A DNA stretch of 64,000 bases from Urechis unicinctus (taxonomy: Eukaryota; Annelida; Polychaeta; Xenopneusta; Urechidae): assembly GCA_034190875.2 (NCBI GenBank), contig CM067356.1:23154307-23218306 (forward strand), given 5' to 3'. Position 1 is the stretch's first letter, and each line of letters opens with the position of its first letter. Shown here piece by piece: positions 1 through 12,425 of the stretch. The position numbers and the translations under genes were made by a program. Under the pieces are notes generated by a model, which saw only the letters and a program-made list of their open reading frames with translations, was not told the origin of the DNA and made no database searches.

Positions 1-625
1 GACATATAATTGTCGTGCCCTTGAAATGCCAGCTTATATACATTATAAATCAAGGGCAAAAAGGGTGGATGATATCAACCAACCAGATGATTTTGACACA
101 TGTTTTTCCATATAAAATGACACCTGGACATAGCCCTATAGACCAACATCAGGTTTTATCAAGAGGGAGTGCATGCATCACTCCCGTACTTAGTTTGAAA
201 GAGCTGCCTGGAAACAGCTCGTGCCACAAGTTGGCATCAAAATGTACGACAAATCGAACAAATCACTGTTTTCTTCGATAAATATTCAATTTATTTCATT
301 TCACTTTCCGCTGATTATATATGTTATAGCTCTGTAACACATTATTAACCATAAAGGCATCAATGAAGTTTAATTAATACGCGCTCTAGAGGTACTCTGT
401 GATTAGTTTCGACAAGACGTACGGCGACGTGAAATTGTCTTTCTCTGATCGAATTCTTTTTTTATATTTCTACATTCATAACTTATATGTTCAAATGTTA
501 TTAAGGCGATCTAATGATGGAAAAGTAAGTAAACCATCATATATTCACGACGCATGCCAGTTTTTTTCTTCACCGAAGGTCCGTCGCTACGAGGTTACTT
601 CCGGCGGACGTAAGCTTCTCAGATA

Positions 626-672
<47 letters not shown>
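626..672. repeat. (CT)n(TA)n compound microsatellite
   Basis: About 13 CT units run directly into about 10 TA units. This is a simple-sequence repeat. The short serine-leucine and tyrosine-isoleucine reading frame across it is an artefact of the repeat. Confidence 0.97.
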
Positions 673-779
673 ATTTTTGGCCACTCTGTCGTATATGATC
701 ATATTTCAATGATATGCAATTTACTACATCAATGCTGGGTTAATGGAGTGGGCAGTTCTGGAAATGTAACAGCTTCAAT

Positions 780-850
780 CACAGGGATTTGCATTGGCCG
801 GCCGGTATCTTCTTTGAATAGCGGCCGGCCGGCCAATGCAAATCCATGTG
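780..850. repeat. GC-rich inverted repeat with octamer motifs
   Basis: Arms 785-805 and 825-845 are perfect 21-bp reverse complements around a 19-base loop. Allowing one mismatch (784 against 846), they extend to 26 bp (780-805 and 825-850). Each arm contains the octamer ATTTGCAT or ATGCAAAT, next to CCAAT and a GGCCGGCC core. The AT-rich surroundings make the G+C core stand out. It could form a hairpin or cruciform. Whether it is a regulatory site, a foldback element remnant or something else is unknown. Confidence 0.9.
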
Positions 851-1955
851 GCTTCAGTAACAACATGCGGGTAGGATTGACATGCGTATGGGATCAAGTA
901 GAGGGCACGATTTTCACCGACCACTGTGTCACAAAAAGAACGGAGTAGGAAGTCAGAAATTTATTTGTTACTAAGTGGCCAGGCTCTTGCTATGCCTGCC
1001 ATAAACAAAACATGGAAATATTATCACAGCATATGATTACCGCCGATAGTTGTAGAAACAGTAGCAAATGAACCACTAAACAAATGCCTAAAGCCCACCT
1101 CATCAACTAAAGTGCTACATCAAGGCAGAGAAGTATAGGCTCTTCGAGGGAAAAATAACATCTGAAATAGACAATGGCAACAATGAAAATTGAAAGATCC
1201 TACAATAGGCCACAATATCCACTGGTGCTATATGAATATGTGAGAACAATCACTGTATCTCTGCCTCCCCCATCCCCACCAGACTGAGCTAGAGCCTTAA
1301 CCAAACATCCAAACCAAAACAACATCTTCCAAGGAACTCCATGGTAGCTAAGAGTATTTGAAGAATACTGCTTCACCATTACATGCCTCTGTTTGTGCTC
1401 TTCAGCAATTACATAAATGGTTGAAAAACAAACAAACATTGGTTTAGTAAATTATAAAAATATGGGGAAAAAACTACCCTCAGTCTACACGCAATTTAAA
1501 TAATTTTTACATCAACAGCATTCATAAATGATAAGAAAATAACAGCCACATAACCTCCAATATCATCAAGAAAGGCGGCAATAAAATCGCCACCTCAGGA
1601 TTACCATCACATTATGATTGCTCATGTATAACAAGATTGTTACAAATATAACTCAATCCAACACATATCATGCAACTGCAACAGTGACACTGATTTCTGA
1701 CTGAGTAAGGTTGATTTCTTCCTCTTGAGACATAACAAACAGGAACAGTGTCCTGCAAATTATAACTAACAGCAGCATGGCTAGATATGGTTTCAACTGC
1801 TACTCCTGCTTATGATCGGAATCAGCATTGTTATAACTGATTGCAATGCCTTGTATTGACATGGTTATAAGTAACATCAAAGGTAACAACCAGTGGCAGC
1901 ATAGGCCAATAACCCGAATTTTTTCAGCAAGTTACTCAACTTGGACCAGCTTGGA

Positions 1956-2081
1956 ATCACTGCTACCAGGATGGATGTAATTTGTACCAACACTGTTATA
2001 ACTGATATCAGCATGGGTATAACTAGTACCAGGATAGGTATAACTGGTACTAGTATTGTTAGAACTGGCATCAGTATTACT
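1956..2081. repeat. 21-bp minisatellite, six units
   Basis: Six head-to-tail 21-base units start at 1956, 1977, 1998, 2019, 2040 and 2061. The middle units begin ATAACT and share a following TACCAG-like stretch. The unit is a multiple of three, so overlapping reading frames stay open in both directions, but they read as simple threonine/isoleucine repeats. A further ATAACTGAT copy near 1831-1840 suggests the array was once larger. Confidence 0.85.
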
Positions 2082-2729
2082 TGTAACAAATGGATCATGA
2101 CACCAACAAATTTGCACACAATAATATCAAAAGCTCTGACGTGTAACTGGACCTAGGAGCCAATGATTGGCTGACCTACCTGCAAGATGTGCTACATGGA
2201 TATTCACAGTGAAATGCTCTCTAAATATTACCTATATTAAACAGTCAAATAGGATCAAAATAGGTAGTATAAAAATCTTGGTTGAATATAGAAATAAAAC
2301 CCTAACTAGGGATTGATGAAGATCCCATACTGTTCACTACCAGAGACAAAACAATACCCATATTTGCTAACTATATAAATAAGAAATAATGTATAGATAA
2401 GGAGTATGCTAGATGTGTACATCATAAGATGTTAACAACACAGGCATCGTCAATCAAGTGCTTGTTACAACTCCAGCCTGCACCTCACTGCTTCATACTA
2501 TGAGCATTTGAAGCTGATATAGAACAACAAGTGTTATTCCTAGAAGAAGCACCAGTGGGAACCAAAACCTCCGCCAATCAACACAGCTGACTTATGAGCA
2601 CGTTATGACGGCATCAGTGAAATTTAATCCCTGGCTCATTGTCTATAAAAGAACAATCCAAGCACTAAGTATATACGCCGGATTGTGCTTGCTGGCAAGA
2701 AGTCACGCAAAGAAGGTGCAATTATAGCG

Positions 2730-5700
2730 CTATAACTTTTTCTTGGCTTCCTCTTGGCTTCTGTATTTCTCCATGTAGTCAGAGCTGGAGGATGCCTCTG
2801 CATCAGAGCTGTCTGATGAGCTCTCTTCAACCGTGGACATCTAGTAACATGACGTAAATAAACAATCTGGTACAAAGAACACCGACTGGTTGTAACAGTG
2901 AATTGTTTGATCTGAAAGTTAACCTCCCGTAAAAAAAAAAAAGTATTTCTGGGCATTCTCCTTTCACAATGCAAGAGGTCAAGGCCACTTACATGGAATG
3001 TATCCGAGTATCCCATAAGGCAGTTCTTCTGCTTGCTGAAGTAGCCCAGGAAGTACATACCAGTATCAAGGCTGCGGAGGTAGGTCTTATCAAACTCCAC
3101 GGTGTAGAGTGTGCTGCCATCTAGTAGGTCCTCCCCCTTTGTGGACCCCCATACATAAGTCACATAGTCGCGGGGGTGTTTGAAATCATACTGCAAACAT
3201 AACACATTACCTTTGTATCTATATTTGTATTAATACTGGTGTAACAATACAGATATATGATTGAAGCTGCATTGAGTTGGCTTCTTTGATACTTTCCCAT
3301 AAGCCTCACTTGATAAAGTCCGATCCAATCACTAGAAGCCACAGCCATGTCTGATGAGATTGTGTATGTACATTTCTTGGTGACGGTCATACACCATGTG
3401 TCCTGTGGCTCAAACATCACCGGCAACTCAGGGGGGTTCCTCAATACCTAAACAATGTAAAGCAACGAGTGAGGCACGACAATATTCAGATGATAGAGGA
3501 CATTGTTAAGAGGGGTGTCAAGTTACATGATGAAAAAACACAAATGCATAGCAGCAGTTCTTCACCAACCAAACAGATGTACGGAGTAGACCTTATACAA
3601 ACCTTGATGAGGAACTCTGAGACAACTGGTTTGTGGTCACTGATCAGGTACTCCTGTATACTGGTGTATGAGAGCTGCTTTACCTCCAGATCCACGCCCT
3701 CAAACCAGTCCTTATTAACAAGCCACATAATGCGATCACACCAGCCTGGCTTGCGCTCCTTCTTACTGACACACCATCAGGTCAATCATGATCATGATGA
3801 TGACAATAATATAATAAGAGTCGTAATAATCAAGGAGATATATTGCTAAAGACATAACTAGAATGAAAATAATGACGGTACACTCGCAATAATATTAATG
3901 ATAAGCAGAGTTCAAAAGTTATAACAATTTAATATGTTAAAACTAGCTATATCAAAATTAGTAATAGACAAAGATTACAATTACAGCAAGTACTAAACAC
4001 AGGCACTCGAGTCAATACTCCCGAGCACTTATAGAATGAATTGACTTGAGTGCCTGTGGTACTAAATATCCAAGTACTTCTGGTTATGGCTGAAAAAGGG
4101 AGGAGCCTACCTTGAATCATACTGGTTAGTATTTTGGTCATATTTGTAGGACGGGGGAAAAGTAATGGGTCCTTCATTAAAATCTACCAGGATAGCTCCT
4201 TCAGCCATTGCTTTCTTAAGCTTCAAGCAAAGGCAAAACACACATTTGAACATGAAGATTTCAACAATGTTTTCGACCCTTTTGCTTAAAATGTTATTGA
4301 TAACATAAACATATACTTGGTCATGAGGTAAAAGAGACTCCAAATTTGATTCCTGTATTCGTTTGATAACTTCATCTCTTGGAATGTCGTCAAGTCGGAA
4401 ATTTAAATCACCCATCCAGAATACATAACTGCAAAGTGGAAGCAGAGGTTAGTACAGGCACATATCCCCAAGTCAATGACAGACAGAAACAAGCCTGGCT
4501 TCTTTCATTCATAGATTTGAATTAAAATCAGAGATGAATAATCTCTATAACATAACAGGACTTTTACCAGATTACATTATTCTGGTGCTTGTTTGTCCAA
4601 TATTGTGAAATGAACATACTCATGATCCATGATTATGTCAGTATCCTCATCCCTGAACTTTTGACCATCAATGATGGCATCATAATCCTGAAAGCCAAAT
4701 CAGCCAGTCAGTCCACCATAGACACATCCATTCCACTTTAAATGATTCCTAGTACTTGATTCTTACTACCTTTTAAGTAATAGAATACAAATAAAAAGGG
4801 AGAAAAACAACATTCAGGAAAGTGGATTGGTCAGTTTCAAACATTGTCACAATGAATGGCCCAAGTTCAAATTGAAACATGACAATAACCATGACTTACA
4901 AATGGTTTCTTACCCATTTATTTTATGGCTTGGCCATCAATACCATCAGACGTGGAGTAGAGTTGAATTTTATTACCTTGAATGCCATAATTTAAAGAAG
5001 TAAGTATCTCACAGCAATGCGCTCCTGGACGTTGGGGAGGTGAGCAGCCAGATGACAGTTCACGATACACACATTGATCCCTGATATGTCGAGTCGTATA
5101 CTGACTCCTCCTTTGTTGCCCTGTAACAACGACAACTCTACAACATGCTTACTCATCACATTTTACAGGCTAAGTTAGGAAGATATTACAATTGCATGAA
5201 AACTTGAATGATGAATAATGGCTCTGGCTGACTTAATGCTTCCATGATCTGAACCCTTGGCGCTCCACATAACAGCTGCTCTTAGGGTTTCATTAACGGA
5301 ATCATAGACTTCTTTTCCGTGACCCAAATTGAACCATTATTACAGTATAACAACTTACCCAGAGCCCATTAAAGCCAGCTCGAGTGAACTCAGACTCAAT
5401 GTTCTTCAAGTACATTAGGTCTAAACGGCGAACATACACCACCAGATGGATGCCCTGCATGCGGACATTCTTCACCTGCAAATGTAATAATAATTAACAC
5501 AATGACTCCAGCATTTAACAACAAGCGGTCAATAGGCCTCTAAGCTCTACAGCTATTGAAACAGCCATGTGGAATTTAACTTAGTAAGGAGAGATCCATG
5601 AGTGATTTATGGTTGCTCAACATCATAAGTTTACAAACCAACAGACAGACTGACTAACGGACAAAAATATATTGCAATGGTATTTGTTGAAGATGATTTT

Positions 5701-7158
5701 GATGCGTAGACTATACTAAGTGGTCCTGCACACTTGACATATACATGTTGCCCACAATTCTAGCTGTAAACATGGAAGTCCGCCATGACAGCATCGAGAA
5801 ACCAGGTGGGTACTCCAGCACACAGAAATTCAACAACTAGCATTGAATCATATAAAATGTGCATCAAAATATTAAATCCAGCACTAACTCTGACATAGTT
5901 CCTCTTTGTGAGACATTGCATGAGACTTTTGCTCCATGGGTCATCGTACATGGCATCCTTTATAAAAGCTCCAGGAGTAGACTTGAGTTCTTGAAGACTA
6001 CAGAAATACAGTAAAACACTTCGTGAAAAGTAGGCCTTTCACCCATATGGAATAATTTGAATCACTGACCAGATAAATGTCGGATGAAGCCTCAACATTG
6101 AGAGAACTTATTGCTTTGCAGAGTCTGTGGATGCTAATTGCTCACATATATCAGACTTACCCTATGGCATAGAGGTTTGGAAGGACCCTAGCATCAAGAC
6201 CAAGAAGTCTGGTGAAGTCTTCCGGGGGGTCGGCATTAGCTACATTCCATGTAACAAGATATAGCCTGAATACACACACAACAGAATGGCAGATATAGTG
6301 TGTGGGGTTGGGGGTGGTTGTCTTTTCAATTTACTAACATTGTACAGTAAATACAGTTCACAATTGAAGAATATTATTCTGTCATATAATAGAAAATACA
6401 CTTTAGCTCTAATGAACCAAGATAGTGAGGACAAAAGAAATAGCTTAAGTCTAAATAAAATGCATGAATACAGACCGCTTGTGACTGTTACATAGAAAAG
6501 TATCTAGAGGTGCAATCAATGTTGTGTGAGCAGCACCCCAAATTATACACAGATACGCTATCAGACAACATATATCATTTAAGAAGGGCACTGGAATGGA
6601 TTAATAAGGCAGCGTCCTCCATCCACACTTATGTATCTAGTCTCATCTAAATTCTTACTCTTTAGTTCTTACATTGTCTACTGTTTATATACTTCACTCA
6701 ATCTGACCGTGACCTACATATCGAATAACTGTGACAGATGACAGAATACTTGTGAGTTACATTGTGTCATACGACTATGATATGACATGACGGGTGATTC
6801 AACGCCTAAGACGTCTAACCTACAGGTTAAACTAACCGAGTTTGTGGAATCGTGGTACTGGCCTGTTTGGAGTAACCATCGAAGGGGGTAAGGGTCTTTA
6901 TCTGTTTATAGTTAGCTGATCGAACTTTGCTGCTATCAGAGATAGTCCTTTCTTGCCCACTCCCCACTACAAATGCGGGCTACGGCCCGTGTACGGGCTT
7001 GAATGACGGAGTGCGATTTATCATTTCGATCGTATGCCGTAGTAGTACTAGTAGGTGCCGCAAACGTTAGGTTTATCTCTCTGTACTGTAGTCTAAATCA
7101 CTCTCATAGTCATACTACCGCTCTACCAGTGAAACACTCACTTAAAATTGGTGGTCAT
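2730..7158 (-). CDS. INPP5K: Inositol polyphosphate 5-phosphatase with C-terminal SKICH domain (INPP5K/SKIP-like)
   Basis: The predicted enzyme removes the 5-phosphate from phosphoinositides such as PI(4,5)P2 and PI(3,4,5)P3. I reconstruct 12 coding exons (high to low): 7142-7158, 6161-6265, 5889-5997, 5359-5475, 5013-5120, 4620-4687, 4317-4428, 4111-4220, 3603-3765, 3310-3447, 2993-3190, 2730-2840. They total 1356 nt and 451 residues, close to vertebrate INPP5K. Visible family motifs are TWNVAN near the start, RMQG (about 82), NKGG (118-121), NCHLAAH (137-143), GDLNFR (181-186), PPSY (234-237), KPGWCDR (254-260) and SDHKPV (291-296). The SKICH domain spans about 308-417 and is followed by a Ser/Glu-rich tail. 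The 17-nt first exon is the least certain part; it fits in phase with a GTGAGT donor. INPP5J also has a SKICH domain, but the short N-terminus here favours INPP5K. Confidence 0.93.
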
Positions 7159-7908
7159 GATGCACAAATCGATTGACAGTTGGTAAAAGAAGCTAAATGT
7201 TGCTTCATATGTGATGTCAAACTGTATTGCAAGGGCATATAGCACTTATGCTGATATGTACGAAAGTAAACAGAAGTCCTCGAACGAATCACTGTGTTCA
7301 AAGATGTTGATGACACCAAATGAAAATATCGAACAGTCGCATTGCTTTTCACCGAGGTAAGATGAGCATAATTATGAATAGCACAAGTAAAATTAGGTAT
7401 CTATCAAGCCATCTTAATCTTCCGATGATAAAAAGCCGAATTAATGGATAGAAATACATGTTCGAATTTTTGATCGTAATTTTCAAGCTGGAACAAATGC
7501 TATGTATCTTTCCTACTTAAAAAATATCGCGCTTTTATAAGTTCGGAACTTCATCTTCAAATTGTTGGTGTAAATTGCGCGATTCATGATTATCATTGCT
7601 CCTCAGCATCTAAATGGGTCTATTAGAATTGGATCATTCTTGATTGTGATAGCAGGCTGTTTTTGTGTAAAGCAATCAATGAACGGTGCTGCTGGCATTT
7701 TTAGTCGTCATTTAAACCATAATGTCCCTATTTCAAACAGTACACGCAGAACGATATTAGCTCTTTTCGAGATCATATAACTATTTGATATTCTGTATCA
7801 AAAAGACATCAACATGATAACTCTCGAAGAAATTTGTGCATTTGTTGGAAATCGTTAAAAATAGTTACACAGAAACCTGCGGCTGTTGTCTAATAATATA
7901 ACTATCAA
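7159..7908. promoter_or_regulatory. Divergent promoter region between INPP5K-like and RPL39
   Basis: This stretch separates the inferred start codon of the minus-strand phosphatase gene from the inferred transcription start of plus-strand RPL39. It must carry the promoters and 5' UTRs of both. I see no TATA box at a convincing distance. No coding exon is supported; the 65-codon minus-strand frame covering 7155-7352 overlaps the start region in another frame. Confidence 0.5.
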
Positions 7909-7921
7909 CTTCCTTTTCCGG
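7909..7921 (+). promoter_or_regulatory. Candidate 5' terminal oligopyrimidine (TOP) start of RPL39 mRNA
   Basis: CTTCCTTTTCCGG is a pyrimidine run starting with C, the form typical of ribosomal-protein transcription starts in animals. It lies 44 bases before the proposed ATG. If it is the start site, the mRNA would be under mTOR/LARP1 TOP translational control, as is known for this class. The position is inferred from sequence only. Confidence 0.5.
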
Positions 7922-7952
7922 TTTGTCGTTTTGTGAGGATAACCCTTAGAAA

Positions 7953-9699
7953 ATGGTGCGATTTATTATCCTGTTCCATTGCATTAATCACAATAAAGCT
8001 CAATGTATTTGTGCTAGCATATAATAGTTATGTCTTTGATGATTCAAATCCCTTTTTATCAATGACCGTTCGTCGTTGGAACACGGTCGTTCGTGGTTAT
8101 TTTGCGACCATGTTGTGGTTACTTGTGGTGTCGTTCGTCTCCTGTGGTATTTTGCGTACGCGATTGTGACCAATTTATACATGTATATCTGGTGTATATT
8201 GTACTTGTTGTAATATCTATCTCTTAATACGATTTGAAAAACGTTCCCAGACGTCTTGTCGATTGAAATGTCTCTACGATCAGATACCTTGTTTCTTCAT
8301 TGCTGTTTCATAGTTTTGGAAGTTTCTTTCCTCTAAAATCCTCAATATGTGTCAAATCATCTGTATTGCAGGCTGCCCACAAGTCGTTGAGGATTAAGAC
8401 CAAGCTGGCCAAGAAGATGAAGCAGAACAGGCCCATTCCTCAGTGGGTGAGAATGAAGACTGGCAACACAATCAGGTAAATAGATTGCAAACCTGATTAC
8501 CCTTCACCTTACCTGCAATACACTGCTATAAAATATGAGCTTGTCAATTGTCTCAATCTTGTGCTTCTATTGTGGTGGTTATAAGTCTGTTACCAGATAC
8601 CCTGTTTGCATATAATTGAGGACATTTGGTAACGAGTACCTCGTTATTTATAACAAGAATGTAGTTAACTTGCGGAAATTATTTTATTGTCATAATCTTG
8701 GAAACGACCATTGGAAATGACCGATGACGTTTATGCATGGTAAATTGTTTACCTGTTCTCGTTCTTATACATACATGTAAAAGTGTCTTATCGAAAACGA
8801 CAGCTCGGTGTCTCATATTCGAAAACCGACTGAGACGTTTATGCGGTCACCTGTTCTCGTTCTTATATACATGTAGACTAAAGTGTCTAAAATGACAAAT
8901 CATCATCGCTACTAACATCCAAATCATCATCAGTACTTTGACACACAAGCGTTCCCATGCCTATGCTCATTTATTTTCGCCGAAGACAAATATTTTGATA
9001 AAATTGTTTAAAAATGCACTAGCAGCCATCTTCAACGTCAATCATAAACCAAAAGTCGGAAGCGTTGTTCCTCTATTTGCTTGTAATTGGATAACAAGCT
9101 CAAATGATGAATATTTATCTTGTGTAGTGTACCCCACTATCAGCATCAAAGTTAAGGGATGTCATGCACATATGATTTGATTGGTTGATGCTCAAAACGT
9201 TACCGTTACCGTTCATGGTTAAAAGTTGCATTATCGCATCCCAGCCTGCTCCCCGGGATGCATTAATGATACTAGCGCCGTGGATGTTAAGGTAGACTTG
9301 CATGGACGTAAGTTTTTTTACAACTGGGGTTTGCATGCTATTGTATCTCAGCCAGGTACCATGGGCATCGCCTCAAACCATGGGTGATCATCATAATTAG
9401 TAGTGCTTGAGTGTGCTTCACATCACCTGTGGCTGCTTAATTTGTCCCAATGTTTTCACTAGATGCTTGTAATTATTCTGTAGACTTGGGAGCAAAATCA
9501 TGTGTACATAATTTGTTGTAATTTCAATTTTATTGATAGCTTAGTTTTTGTAACAAGTGTTTGTAATTTTAAAAATCATATTGCATGATATATTTACAGC
9601 TTTGAACTAAATAGGATATGGTTATGAAGTTTAATTTTGGTTTTTTTCAGATATAACGCCAAGAGGAGGCACTGGAAGCGTACAAAGCTGAAGTTGTAG
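7953..9699 (+). CDS. RPL39: 60S ribosomal protein L39 (eL39)
   Basis: eL39 is the small, very basic protein lining the exit tunnel of the large ribosomal subunit. Exons: 7953-7955 (ATG only, tentative), 8372-8475 and 9651-9699, giving 156 nt and 51 residues, the usual eL39 length. Exon 2 reads A-A-H-K-S-L-R-I-K and contains the hallmark [15 protein letters not shown]. The AG|A codon is split by the 1.2-kb second intron, and the last exon reads [15 protein letters not shown] then TAG. Putting the intron right after the ATG gives M-A-A-H-K-S, but the donor is GTGCGA, which is weak, so exon 1 could lie elsewhere. A possible ATTAAA poly(A) signal lies at 9842-9847. It is head-to-head with the phosphatase gene. 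Confidence 0.94.
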
Positions 9700-9841
9700 A
9701 TCTCCTGTGTTAGTCTGGTGAGTTCTGATGTGTGATGGTCAGGTACCTGCTCAAGGTCATATATTGCAAATAATGTTCATAGATTGCTTCAGTGATGGCT
9801 TTTATTTGAGAGAACGTTCTTGGATGTATTGATTGGTAAAC

Positions 9842-9847
9842 ATTAAA
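9842..9847 (+). terminator. Possible RPL39 poly(A) signal (ATTAAA)
   Basis: A variant poly(A) hexamer about 140 bases after the RPL39 stop codon. A canonical AATAAA also occurs near 10162. Short 3' UTRs are usual for ribosomal protein mRNAs, which favours the nearer site. Confidence 0.35.
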
Positions 9848-10364
9848 TTTGTGAACAAATGTGATGGACATTTACGATTATGGAACATTTGATGAGCATG
9901 GGGTGACAGATAGTCCCTCTGGGGAAGGAACGGCAAGATGTCAGTGAAGGTTGACGGTACAGAATACATACTGGGTAATATGAAAGGAATAGGGCTTAAG
10001 ATTGGGGCAGGACAACTATTCTGTCATGATTTACGTAGGTTATTAATGACCTTTTATATTGACAGCATATTGTTGCAGGAAACCAATTGGATATACAAGG
10101 CTCCTGTAGCTGCTAAGGTGATGATGCTGGCCGCTACTTGCTTATGTACTCTTGGTGTAAAATAAAACAAATACCCACATATCATGTGTGAAATCTTATT
10201 CTCTCTTAACTGTTGGGATAAGCAATCGGTTAATGTTAATTGAATGGAAATACTATCTGAAACTTTGACCTAATCTGCCATGTTGTGGAGCATTGGCAAG
10301 GCAATAACAAGTGCTATATAAGTGATGCACTATTGGTCCAATTATGACACACTGACCTATTAAA

Positions 10365-10501
10365 CAGGGATGCCAATTTTCCGTGGATTACGTGGCCGCC
10401 AGGGTCCATTTGGATCCATTAATCCGCAGGGGACATTTGCGGCCCAATGCCCCAGGCAAAATTATCTTCTTTTTTTTTACAAAATCCTGTTGGCATCCCT
10501 G
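10365..10501. mobile_element. Non-autonomous hAT-like MITE
   Basis: Perfect 12-bp terminal inverted repeats, CAGGGATGCCAA at 10365-10376 and TTGGCATCCCTG at 10490-10501, bound a 137-bp element with no open frame. The same hexamer, ATTAAA, directly abuts both ends (10359-10364 and 10502-10507), as a target-site duplication would. Termini starting CAG are typical of hAT DNA transposons, whose duplications are usually 8 bp, so either two bases have changed or the family differs. The internal part is richer in G+C than its surroundings. Confidence 0.8.
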
Positions 10502-12379
10502 ATTAAATTGTCCGTGCTAAGCTTGAGGTTAGATTAATATCCTTAATATTCATACCTATAAGTCTTCTAATGCCTGTCTGTGTCCTAGCCAGGATTCCCT
10601 TAATCCATCCAGCACAACCCAACTTGTTAAGATGTATCTTTATTAAGCCTGCATGTACCAATGATAGAAATTTAATAACTGTTGGGAAGCCCCACAAACC
10701 ACTAATTTGATGCAATGTGTATCTGCACCATTAAATTTCTGTTCGCTACCATAGTCATGATGTAGATCATCCAATGGAAATGTGTATAGTTTAAATTTGT
10801 AATAGGAAATCTTATCTGGTATCTCACAGACTGCTCCAAAGGTGACTCAATTATGTTGTGGAGTTATCCTTTCAGTCCTTTCTCTTTTGCTGAGAGGAGG
10901 GTCAGTGTTAAATCTAACTGAAAGCATAACACAATCCCTAACTAGAGATAACCCCCATTGGCCCATAGTATTTGTCATTTAAATATAGCAGAAAATTTCT
11001 AACTTAAAATAGAGTATTCCACTTCAATTCTGTAATTAAACATAGCGTGTTCCATTCCTGCACCAGTAATCGAACCGATTGAAAAGAACTAATACTTTTC
11101 TGTAGCTGACTGGTCATTAACTGCATGTTGCCATCGACTGAATGCAGCTGTGCAACAGGTGCTTTATGTCTGCCTTTTATTGAGCCGACTAACAGAAGAA
11201 CTCGCTGTTAAGTTGCAATAATATACTCAGCAGTCCCTATACAACAATAAATATAGGACGCTTCCCATTGTGACAGCCTGGAGTCATTAACTTGGCGCTT
11301 TTACATACTGATGGATGATCGCAGTAAGATCGATTGGTACTTCATGGGACAAAAGTTAGCCCCAACTACTATGTTGAGTTAAAGGAAAGCTTATTGATAT
11401 TTGCTAGCTTCATGCAGATCTAACATCGCAGGCCGCAATTGAATCGGCTCTTGGGAAAAGCGATACCACACCTCACATAGGCTGAACAAGTGCCACATGG
11501 TAGGCATTTTTCTGAATGATGCTACAATCGGTAGTGCTTAATTAACACCAGTCATCTAGCATACTTATTTTACTTACTAACCTTGAGATATTTTGTTTCA
11601 TTTTAAGAAATATGATGAAATCAACATTATATTGGGCCTTGTTAGGGAGACGATGATGCTGTGAGGTATTTGATTGTCATTTCATTCACCAACCATTATG
11701 ACATTGATAAAACCCCATGCATCATAAGAGGCTTTATCAAGCTGCACACTAAGCATCAGTTGAAGGCTAGGTATGGTGGTATACATACTTAATATTGTAT
11801 GTCATAGAAAGGCATTACATTACATCTCATTATCTTTCAAAGAACCAACAACCATATTGGTAGAAGTCGGATACTCAACATTCTTCACATTTACTTCACA
11901 TCATACACAGATCATTGTTAAATAATACAAATATCACATCGAAACTGACCAATACACATCTGACTTGGATATTTATCCATTTGGCTTACTGCACACTTGT
12001 AAAATAACCCAAGATTCAAATCGTATTCTCAGTTGATCACAACATATATCCTTTACAAAGCATAGATAGCAGAAATGACAATATCTATTTTGGGTGCTAA
12101 AGACTGAATAAAACAATCATCTACAACAATTTTTTCGAAATACAACAAACAAAGCATTATTATTTCTACGATTACAATTTAATGTTCAGTAACCGGTTAA
12201 GTAGATAATTTGAATAGAAATAATCTTGTTTGGCATTTCCATAGGCAGATGGCTCTCTTTACCCTCAAATGGAGTCAACTGACATATTTTCAAACTGCCT
12301 TTGTGCTGAAACATTAGCGACTGATCTATTCCAGAATGTATGGTGATTGGAATTTATGCATACTGTACAAGGTTGTTCA

Positions 12380-12385
12380 TTTAAT
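12380..12385 (-). terminator. Possible AIP poly(A) signal (ATTAAA)
   Basis: TTTAAT on the plus strand reads ATTAAA on the minus strand, about 40 bases beyond the AIP stop codon. This is a variant hexamer at a short but usable distance. Confidence 0.3.
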
Positions 12386-12425
12386 TTGGCCAAGATAAAT
12401 TCCAGAGGTTGACACAATTCAAGTA

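Larger units (their letters stand above)
1..2729. other. Intergenic region downstream of the INPP5K-like gene
   Basis: I see no convincing coding exon here. The open frames are short and lack family motifs. The region holds a CT/TA microsatellite, a GC-rich palindrome and a 21-bp minisatellite, each listed separately. A possible minus-strand poly(A) signal ATTAAA lies at 2623-2628, about 100 bases beyond the stop of the phosphatase gene, so roughly 2600-2729 is probably its 3' UTR. Confidence 0.6.
9700..12425. other. Intergenic region between convergent RPL39 and AIP
   Basis: I see no protein-coding exon with recognisable features in these 2.7 kb. The region should contain the 3' UTRs of both genes at its ends. 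The clearest structure is a short terminal-inverted-repeat element at 10365-10501, listed separately. The rest is AT-rich unique-looking sequence. Confidence 0.6.

Noticed and set aside
1956-2081. Possible CRISPR array
   Set aside because: Units are contiguous and diverged with no spacers, and the genome is eukaryotic.
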